From Clostridia bacterium (lineage in GTDB: Bacteria; Bacillota; Clostridia; Christensenellales; Borkfalkiaceae): a stretch of DNA of 7,818 nt. Location of the stretch: contig JAFVSF010000222.1 of the NCBI GenBank assembly GCA_017503885.1, positions 1-7,818 on the forward strand. Direction: 5' to 3'. The position numbers and the translations under genes are program-made. Below the pieces are notes generated by a model. It was not told the origin of the DNA. It made no database searches and was given only the letters and a program-made list of their open reading frames with translations. Of the stretch, positions 1 to 4,136 are shown one piece after another. How positions within the stretch are numbered: the first letter of the stretch is position 1; each line of letters begins with the position of its first letter.

Positions 1-19
1 AGAAAACATACAATAAATG

Positions 20-68
20 CACGATATCGCACGAAATCACACGATATTCACGATATCAAACGGTATTG
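20..68. repeat. Degenerate 9-12 bp tandem repeat, CACGATATC-like
   Basis: Four near copies of CACGATATC/CACGAAATC/CACGATATT begin at 20, 30, 40 and 49, and a weaker CGGTATT follows at 61. The spacing is 10, 10, 9 and 12 bp, so it does not keep a reading frame. The first copy contains the palindrome CGATATCG. The block is bounded by CAATA (11-15) and TATTG (64-68), a weak 5-bp inverted pair that may be chance. It lies between an off-window gene and a terminator. Function is unknown. Confidence 0.5.
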
Positions 69-111
69 CAAAAACTCAAAGAGATAATTTCTTGTTCATT
101 ATCAAAAATTT

Positions 112-142
112 CAGCACTCACTTATGTGGGTGCTGTTTTTTT
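112..142 (+). terminator. Intrinsic terminator of an upstream, off-window gene
   Basis: CAGCACTCAC pairs with GTGGGTGCTG (one T-G wobble) around a TTAT loop to give a 10-bp stem, followed directly by seven T residues. It lies before the promoter of the acetyltransferase operon, so it should end a transcript entering from the left. Confidence 0.85.
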
Positions 143-151
143 GTAAAAGGG

Positions 152-180
152 TTGGATATTAATAAAAAGTGTGATATAAT
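152..180 (+). promoter_or_regulatory. Sigma-A promoter of the GNAT operon
   Basis: TTGGAT (152-157), a 17-nt spacer and TATAAT (175-180), with an extended -10 TGA just before it. The predicted transcript start is near 187, giving a leader of about 20 nt. The ribosome site AGGTGG (197-202) sits only 3 nt before the ATG at 206. This promoter is the main reason to start the first gene at 206 and not at the upstream in-frame ATG at 17. Confidence 0.8.
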
Positions 181-205
181 AAACAAAAATTTAAGTAGGT
201 GGCCT

Positions 206-817
206 ATGAACGCTAAATTTAAAATAAACGGCAAAGTTATTCAAACAGAAAGGATTATTTTACGGGCTTTTACACAAAATGATTTAAGAGATTTTTTTGA
301 ATATGCTAAAGTTGAGGGCGTTGGCGAAATGGCAGGGTGGCATCATCACGAAAGCATAGAAAAATCTCAAGAAATACTAGACAAATTTATATTAGAAGAT
401 AAAACCTTTGCTATCGTTTATAAGCAAAATAACAAGGTTATAGGCTCGCTTGGTGTTGAAGAATACGGCATGGAGCATGCTTTATCAGAGTTTTTTGATT
501 ATGATGGCAGAGAAATAGGCTACGTTTTAGCTAAAGATTATTGGGGCAAAGGCATTATGCCAGAGGCAGTAAAGGCAGTTATTGACTACTTGTTTAATGA
601 ACTTAATTTAGACTTTTTAACTTGTGGGTATTACGATTTTAACAATCAGTCTAAAAGGGTGCAAGAAAAGTGTGGGTTTAAGCCTTATAGAAAACTTGTT
701 ATGGACACAAGGCTAGGAACTAAAGAGTCGGGAGTTTTAAATTTGCTAATAAACCCAAATAAAAATATTAAGTTTGTCTTTTCTCATCCAGAAACCTTGA
801 TTTACAAAGAGGACTAA
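206..817 (+). CDS. GNAT family N-acetyltransferase, RimJ/RimL-like
   Basis: A 203-residue acetyltransferase of the GNAT fold, expected to move an acetyl group from acetyl-CoA to an amine; the substrate cannot be read from sequence. The RimJ/RimL-type start TERIILRAF is at residues 14-22. The central strand and acetyl-CoA loop are GYVLAKDYWGKGIMPEAV at 105-122, where GKG matches the GxG part of the Q/R-x-x-G-x-G/A motif. The late NQSKRVQEKCGF segment (147-158) is the usual helix 4 and strand region. The start at 206 is chosen because promoter, terminator and ribosome site all lie inside the longer open frame that begins at 17. It is the first gene of an operon with the next acetyltransferase, 1 nt downstream. 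The family includes ribosomal-protein, antibiotic and metabolite acetyltransferases, so no gene name is given. It has no membrane segment and should be cytoplasmic. Confidence 0.9.
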   Translation: MNAKFKINGKVIQTERIILRAFTQNDLRDFFEYAKVEGVGEMAGWHHHESIEKSQEILDKFILEDKTFAIVYKQNNKVIGSLGVEEYGMEHALSEFFDYDGREIGYVLAKDYWGKGIMPEAVKAVIDYLFNELNLDFLTCGYYDFNNQSKRVQEKCGFKPYRKLVMDTRLGTKESGVLNLLINPNKNIKFVFSHPETLIYKED

Positions 818-818
818 A

Positions 819-1340
819 ATGAAATTTAAGCATCAGCCAAAAATCGCAACCAAAAGGCTTGTTTTAAGGGAGATAGTAGAAAGTCATTTTGACAATTTAA
901 TAGACATTTTTATGAGCGAAGAGGTTAAAAAGACCTTTATGCTTCCAGACTTTTCCGTTAAAGAAGAGGCGTTAAAACTTGCACGTAGGTTTAGAGATTT
1001 GTCAAGTGATTATAATCGCTTTGTATATGGCATTTGCCTCGATAATCGACTTATAGGCTTTGTTAATGATGTTTTTATAGGTAAAAACGAGGTGGAACTA
1101 GGTTACGTTATACACCCAAGTTTTAAAAATAAAGGCTTTGCAACTGAAACGTTAAGTGCTTGCATTGACCTAATTTTTCAATCGGGTTTTAAAACTGTAA
1201 AAGCAGGTGCTTTTGAAGAAAATTTTGCAAGCCAACGAGTTATGCAAAAATGTGGTATGACGCTTACGGGCGAAGAAGAGCAGATAGAATATAGAGGCGA
1301 AATTCATAGGTGCGTATATTATCAAAAGAGGCAAACTTGA
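819..1340 (+). CDS. GNAT family N-acetyltransferase, second gene of the operon
   Basis: A 173-residue cytoplasmic GNAT acetyltransferase of the RimJ/RimL (Acetyltransf_3) type, length typical. It opens with ATKRLVLREI (10-19). The acetyl-CoA motif is ELGYVIHPSFKNKGFATET (93-111), with K-N-K-G-F-A as the Q/R-x-x-G-x-G/A equivalent. NFASQRVMQKCGM (135-147) is the conserved late helix and strand. The ATG lies 1 nt after the previous stop, and its ribosome site AAAGAGG (806-812) is inside the end of the upstream gene, so the two are almost certainly co-transcribed and translationally coupled. The two proteins share the fold but are clearly divergent, so this is not a recent duplication. The substrate is unknown; paired GNAT genes can act on different targets. 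No strong terminator follows directly; see the hairpins at 1398-1425. Confidence 0.9.
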   Translation: MKFKHQPKIATKRLVLREIVESHFDNLIDIFMSEEVKKTFMLPDFSVKEEALKLARRFRDLSSDYNRFVYGICLDNRLIGFVNDVFIGKNEVELGYVIHPSFKNKGFATETLSACIDLIFQSGFKTVKAGAFEENFASQRVMQKCGMTLTGEEEQIEYRGEIHRCVYYQKRQT

Positions 1341-1397
1341 CTTTAAATATGAGTTTAATAAAAATTGATAGATTATAAAATGCAGAATTTGACGTTT

Positions 1398-1425
1398 TCT
1401 ACCGTGGGTAGAGTTAAAACTCTCC
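1398..1425 (+). promoter_or_regulatory. Two mutually exclusive hairpins upstream of the HTH regulator
   Basis: TCTACC-GTG-GGTAGA (1398-1412) is a perfect 6-bp hairpin. The same GGTAGA half can instead pair downstream, as GG(t)AGAGT with ACTCTCC around TAAA (1407-1425, one bulged T). A weak CAAC/GTTG stem (1431-1447) followed by T1448-T1454 comes next and could be a poor terminator for the GNAT operon. As DNA, the dyads could be an operator for the HTH protein encoded just downstream. Both roles are inference. Confidence 0.4.
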
Positions 1426-1444
1426 AAACTCAACCAATGGTACG

Positions 1445-1473
1445 TTGTTTTTTTGCATTGTGCGTAGTATAAT
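1445..1473 (+). promoter_or_regulatory. Sigma-A promoter of the HTH regulator
   Basis: TTGTTT (1445-1450), 17-nt spacer, TATAAT (1468-1473). The predicted start is near 1480, which is the first base of the upstream AAAGGAGG ribosome site. The last three bases of the -10 box (AAT) are also the first three of the 34-bp repeat, so the duplication joins the promoter edge. Confidence 0.75.
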
Positions 1474-1538
1474 GCAGTAAAAGGAGGTAAAAATGGATCA
1501 AGTTAATGCAGTAAAAGGAGGCAAAAATGGATCAAGTT
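1471..1538 (+). repeat. 34-bp tandem duplication of ribosome site and start codon
   Basis: Bases 1471-1504 and 1505-1538 are identical except T1488 versus C1522. Each copy begins AATGCAGTAAAAGGAGG and ends ATGGATCAAGTT, so each carries a strong Shine-Dalgarno sequence (1480-1487 and 1514-1521) and an ATG (1493 and 1527) followed by codons for D-Q-V. Because 34 is not a multiple of 3, the first ATG is out of frame with the gene. Confidence 0.95.
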
Positions 1539-1540
1539 AA
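1493..1540 (+). CDS. Possible 15-codon upstream ORF overlapping the HTH gene start
   Basis: The first copy of the duplicated start region opens a frame encoding MDQVNAVKGGKNGSS and stops at TAA 1538-1540, 11 nt past the ATG of the regulator at 1527. It has its own AAAGGAGG site 5 nt upstream, as good as that of the main gene. The peptide is a by-product of the duplication and has no recognisable function. If translated, it may lower or couple translation of the regulator. That it is translated is inference from the ribosome site alone. Confidence 0.35.
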   Translation: MDQVNAVKGGKNGSS

Positions 1541-2147
1541 AATCGGTAAATTTATAGCCGAAAAGCGAAAAGAGAACAATTTAACCCAGATGAAACTCGC
1601 TGAAATGCTTGCCGTAACTGATAGGGCAGTATCAAAGTGGGAGACGGGCAAGTCGTTACCCGATTCGTCAATAATGATTGAATTGTGTAACATTTTAAAA
1701 ATTACAGTAAACGATTTATTAAGTGGAGAGGTGGTAAACGTGGAAAATTATAACAAAGACGTAGATAACAAATTGATAGAAATGGTTAAACAAAAAGAAG
1801 TTGCAGATAGACATCTTCTAAGACTTGAATGCGTAATAGGTGTTTTGTCGGTACTCGTATTGCTTATACCTTGCATAATAGCAGGGTTTATCCCAGAAGG
1901 GACAGTAGAAGAATGGCAAAGAGTCTTGATAGTTTTGTCTGGGCTTATCCCTTGTGTTATAGGTATTTTTTACGCTGTAAAAATCGAGCAGATTGCAGGT
2001 TATTACGCATGCAAGCATTGTGGACATAAATACGTGCCTAGCTATAGGGCGGTTAATCTAGCAATGCATATGGGTAGAACAAGATATTTAAAATGCCCAA
2101 ACTGCCAAAAAAAGTCTTGGCAAAAAAAGGTAATTAGCAAAGATTAA
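1527..2147 (+). CDS. XRE-type HTH regulator with two membrane segments and a zinc ribbon
   Basis: A 206-residue protein with three parts. Residues 5-65 are a Cro/C1 (HTH_3) DNA-binding domain: IGKFIAEKRKENNLTQMKLAE, then VTDRAVSKWETGKSLPD, the characteristic recognition helix and following turn. Two hydrophobic segments follow at about 102-121 and 133-151, joined by a short loop, so the protein should be anchored in the membrane with both ends on the same, presumably cytoplasmic, side. The C-terminus has CKHC (162-165) and CPNC (190-193), a likely zinc ribbon. HTH proteins with membrane tails are common in Bacillota and are thought to sense envelope or ligand cues, but the signal and target genes here are unknown. 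The ATG at 1527 is chosen over the duplicated ATG at 1493 because only 1527 is in frame. It is a single-gene unit with its own promoter and terminator; autoregulation through the upstream dyads is possible. Confidence 0.9.
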   Translation: MDQVKIGKFIAEKRKENNLTQMKLAEMLAVTDRAVSKWETGKSLPDSSIMIELCNILKITVNDLLSGEVVNVENYNKDVDNKLIEMVKQKEVADRHLLRLECVIGVLSVLVLLIPCIIAGFIPEGTVEEWQRVLIVLSGLIPCVIGIFYAVKIEQIAGYYACKHCGHKYVPSYRAVNLAMHMGRTRYLKCPNCQKKSWQKKVISKD

Positions 2148-2153
2148 AAATTT

Positions 2154-2208
2154 AAAAACGGAACTGACGCTTGAGCTTTTTAGTGGCTCGGCTTTAGCTC
2201 CGTTTTTT
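2154..2208 (+). terminator. Long hairpin terminator after the HTH regulator
   Basis: AAAAACGGA (2154-2162) pairs with TCCGT plus the T run (2199-2207). Inside, CTGA pairs with TTAG and GAGC with GCTC (2173-2176 / 2186-2189), with small mismatches, around TTTTTAGTG. The 3' side ends in six T residues. It closes the regulator unit seven bases after the stop codon. Confidence 0.85.
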
Positions 2209-2231
2209 GTTTGTAAAATTTATAGATTTTA

Positions 2232-2260
2232 TTGCAAAAATATTGACTTTATAGTATAAT
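2232..2260 (+). promoter_or_regulatory. Sigma-A promoter predicting a leaderless mRNA
   Basis: TTGCAA (2232-2237), 17-nt spacer, TATAAT (2255-2260). The usual start, about 7 nt past the -10 box, falls on A2267, the first base of the ATG of the phosphoesterase. No Shine-Dalgarno sequence precedes that ATG; the bases between are AATCGC. Confidence 0.75.
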
Positions 2261-2266
2261 AATCGC

Positions 2267-2953
2267 ATGAGATATGCAGTAATAACAGACGTCCACGCAA
2301 ACGTCTTTGCTTTAAAGGCAGTGCTTAAAGAAATTGACGAGTTAAAACCAGATAAAATATTATGCCTTGGCGATATCGTAGGTGGTGGAGCGTACCCAGA
2401 TGAAACGGTACAACTTATAAGAAAAAGACCAGATATTCTTTGTGTAAAGGGCAATCACGATATGTTTGCAACACTTGATTTAAGCAGATTGCCGTCAGTA
2501 GATACTAGAATAAAAATGTTTGCTTGGCAACAAAGAGTGCTTACAAAATCGGCAAAAGCCTTTTTAGAGGCTCTGCCCGAAAAGTTAGTGTTTGAAGATT
2601 GTGGCAAAAAAATCGTTGCTTTTCATTATCCTAAAAACAATAGGGGTAGGTTTAAAGATTTAATTTATCTTCCTACCGAAGAGCAGGTAAAATCCCTTTT
2701 TGAAAATTTAGAGGGGGACGTGTTCTTGTTTGGACACGAACACACAGGCTCGCTCACGCAAATTGGCGATAAGTTTTATCTTAATTTCGGCACGCTTGGC
2801 AACATGCTTGAAAAAGACTGTGCTTACTACGGAATTTTAGACGTTACGGAAGAAAAAGTGGTCTATAAGTCGCTTATTTGCCATTATGACGATACAATTC
2901 CAAGAAAGCGTATGGAAGATATATACGCCCTTTTAGGCATAGAAATCCGTTAA
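2267..2953 (+). CDS. Metallophosphoesterase, YfcE/MJ0936-like
   Basis: A 228-residue calcineurin-like phosphoesterase of the small bacterial and archaeal type with two metal ions, expected to hydrolyse phosphodiesters or phosphomonoesters in the cytoplasm; the natural substrate is not known from sequence. All metal-binding motifs are visible: D8-V-H10, G35-D36, G62-N63-H64-D65, H120, and G156-H157-E158-H159, followed by N173-F-G-T. Length fits the family. The start is fixed by the DVH motif, which must follow the first strand MRYAVIT, so translation cannot begin much later than 2267. This start has no ribosome site and coincides with the predicted transcript start. The gene is a single unit between two good terminators, with no functional link to pheST or the regulator beyond adjacency. 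Some relatives are annotated as phosphodiesterases or bis(5'-nucleosyl)-tetraphosphatases; I would keep the general name. Confidence 0.92.
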   Translation: MRYAVITDVHANVFALKAVLKEIDELKPDKILCLGDIVGGGAYPDETVQLIRKRPDILCVKGNHDMFATLDLSRLPSVDTRIKMFAWQQRVLTKSAKAFLEALPEKLVFEDCGKKIVAFHYPKNNRGRFKDLIYLPTEEQVKSLFENLEGDVFLFGHEHTGSLTQIGDKFYLNFGTLGNMLEKDCAYYGILDVTEEKVVYKSLICHYDDTIPRKRMEDIYALLGIEIR

Positions 2954-2987
2954 AAATTTAAAATGTAAAACGCTATGTTTTTTCTTC

Positions 2988-3015
2988 GGCTATTTCTGAT
3001 GAAATAGCCTTTTTT
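2988..3015 (+). terminator. Intrinsic terminator after the metallophosphoesterase
   Basis: GGCTATTTC and GAAATAGCC form a perfect 9-bp stem around TGAT, followed by six T residues (3010-3015). It separates the phosphoesterase from the pheST promoter, which starts 14 nt later. Confidence 0.92.
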
Positions 3016-3029
3016 ATTTGTAAAAACGG

Positions 3030-3058
3030 TTTACAAAAAATACAATATTTGTTATACT
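3030..3058 (+). promoter_or_regulatory. Sigma-A promoter of pheST
   Basis: TTTACA (3030-3035), 17-nt spacer, TATACT (3053-3058). The predicted start is near 3065, leaving a leader of about 33 nt to the pheS ATG. That is far too short for a T-box riboswitch. The ribosome site is AAGGAAGTGA (3084-3093), a few bases before the ATG. Confidence 0.82.
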
Positions 3059-3069
3059 AAATATTGTAT
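3040..3069. promoter_or_regulatory. 11-bp inverted repeat enclosing the pheST -10 box
   Basis: ATACAATATTT (3040-3050) and AAATATTGTAT (3059-3069) are perfect reverse complements separated by 8 nt. The spacer holds the -10 box TATACT, and the right arm covers the predicted transcript start. The arrangement is what a repressor operator would look like. No regulator is identified, and AT-rich sequence makes such dyads less rare than in balanced DNA. Confidence 0.55.
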
Positions 3070-3097
3070 ACAAAAATCTTTCTAAGGAAGTGACGAA

Positions 3098-4123
3098 ATG
3101 GAAAACAGAATTGAGGAGATTAAAAGAGATATAGCCCTCGAAATCGAGCAAGTTAGTGATAGTAAAGCACTTTACGAACTCAAAACTAAATACGTTTTAA
3201 ATAAGGTTGGTATTATTCCTGCCCTTATGAAAGAACTTGGCAAAGCGTCTAAAGAAGATAGACCAAGGCTCGGTCAAATTATAAACGCATTAAAAGATTG
3301 GGCAACCGAAGTTTTTGCTGAAAAAGAAAAGGTTATTGAAGAGATTGAGAGAAAGGCTCGCTATGAAAAAGAAGCAGTAGATATCACTATGCCGTCAAAA
3401 AAAGCAGAGGTTGGCACTCTTCACCCAGTAACACTTATCAAAAACGAACTCGTAAGCATATTTGCAGGTATGGGCTTTAGAGTTGTAGAAACTAGAGAAA
3501 TTGAAGACGATTTCCACAACTTTACTGCACTTAATACTCCAGCAGAACACCCTGCTAGAGATAAGCAAGACACTTTCTACGTGTCTGATGACTTTATGCT
3601 TAGAACTCATACCTCTCCTGGTCAAATAAGAAGTTTAAAGTCAATCGAGCCTCCGTTTAAGGTGCTTATACCTGGTAGAGTTTATAGAGCAGACGACGAT
3701 GCTACTCACTCTCCTATGTTCCACCAAATGGAAGGTCTTGTAATAGATAAAAACATTACAATGTGTGACCTTCAAGGTATGCTCGACGTTTTAGTTAAGA
3801 GAATGTTTGGCGAAAACACACAGACAAGATTCCGTCCTTCCTTCTTCCCATTTACCGAGCCGTCTGTTGAAGTTGACGTAAGTTGTTTCGAGTGTGGTGG
3901 CAAGGGCTGTAAACTTTGCAAAGGCACTGGTTGGATAGAAATTCTCGGTGGTGGTATCGTAAACAAAAAGGTACTTGAAAACTGTGGCGTTGATTCAAGC
4001 GAGTGGACGGGTTTTGCTTTCGGTCTTGGTCTTGACCGTATTGCAATGCTTAAAAACGGCGTAAACAACATTCACATTTTATACGACGGCGACGTTAGAG
4101 CGTTAAAGCAATTCAAGGATTAA
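3098..4123 (+). CDS. pheS: Phenylalanyl-tRNA synthetase alpha subunit
   Basis: A 341-residue alpha subunit of the cytoplasmic alpha2-beta2 class II enzyme that charges tRNA-Phe with phenylalanine using ATP; length is normal. Residues 1-90 are the charged coiled-coil arm that contacts tRNA. The catalytic domain shows DDFHNFTALNTPAEHPARDKQDTFY (137-161, motif 1 region), LRTHTSPGQIRSL (168-180), GRVYRADDDATHSPMFHQMEGL (193-214, motif 2) and GFAFGLGLDRIAML (305-318, motif 3), then ALKQF near the end. CxxCxxxxCxxC at C263, C266, C271 and C274 is the zinc-ribbon-like segment common in bacterial PheS. G175 stands in HTSPGQIR where many relatives have V. The gene is first in an operon with pheT, 13 nt downstream, which supplies the partner subunit. 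Confidence 0.98.
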   Translation: MENRIEEIKRDIALEIEQVSDSKALYELKTKYVLNKVGIIPALMKELGKASKEDRPRLGQIINALKDWATEVFAEKEKVIEEIERKARYEKEAVDITMPSKKAEVGTLHPVTLIKNELVSIFAGMGFRVVETREIEDDFHNFTALNTPAEHPARDKQDTFYVSDDFMLRTHTSPGQIRSLKSIEPPFKVLIPGRVYRADDDATHSPMFHQMEGLVIDKNITMCDLQGMLDVLVKRMFGENTQTRFRPSFFPFTEPSVEVDVSCFECGGKGCKLCKGTGWIEILGGGIVNKKVLENCGVDSSEWTGFAFGLGLDRIAMLKNGVNNIHILYDGDVRALKQFKD

Positions 4124-4136
4124 GGAGGAATAAAAA

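Noticed and set aside
17..205. In-frame N-terminal extension of the first GNAT protein from the ATG at 17.
   Set aside because: The stretch contains a degenerate repeat, an intrinsic terminator and a strong promoter; the GNAT domain begins only after 206, where a ribosome site is present.
206..1340. The GNAT pair as a toxin-antitoxin module.
   Set aside because: Both proteins are acetyltransferases of normal size; there is no RHH antitoxin, and the following HTH gene has its own promoter and is not the small antitoxin type.
1170..1433. An 87-codon minus-strand frame.
   Set aside because: It lies mostly antisense to the second GNAT gene and has no recognisable domain.
2243..2260. TTGACT at 2243 as the -35 box of the phosphoesterase promoter.
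   Set aside because: It is only 6 nt from the TATAAT box; TTGCAA at 2232 has the correct 17-nt spacing.
3772..4071. A 99-codon minus-strand frame.
   Set aside because: Entirely antisense to the conserved catalytic part of pheS; proline- and serine-rich shadow translation.
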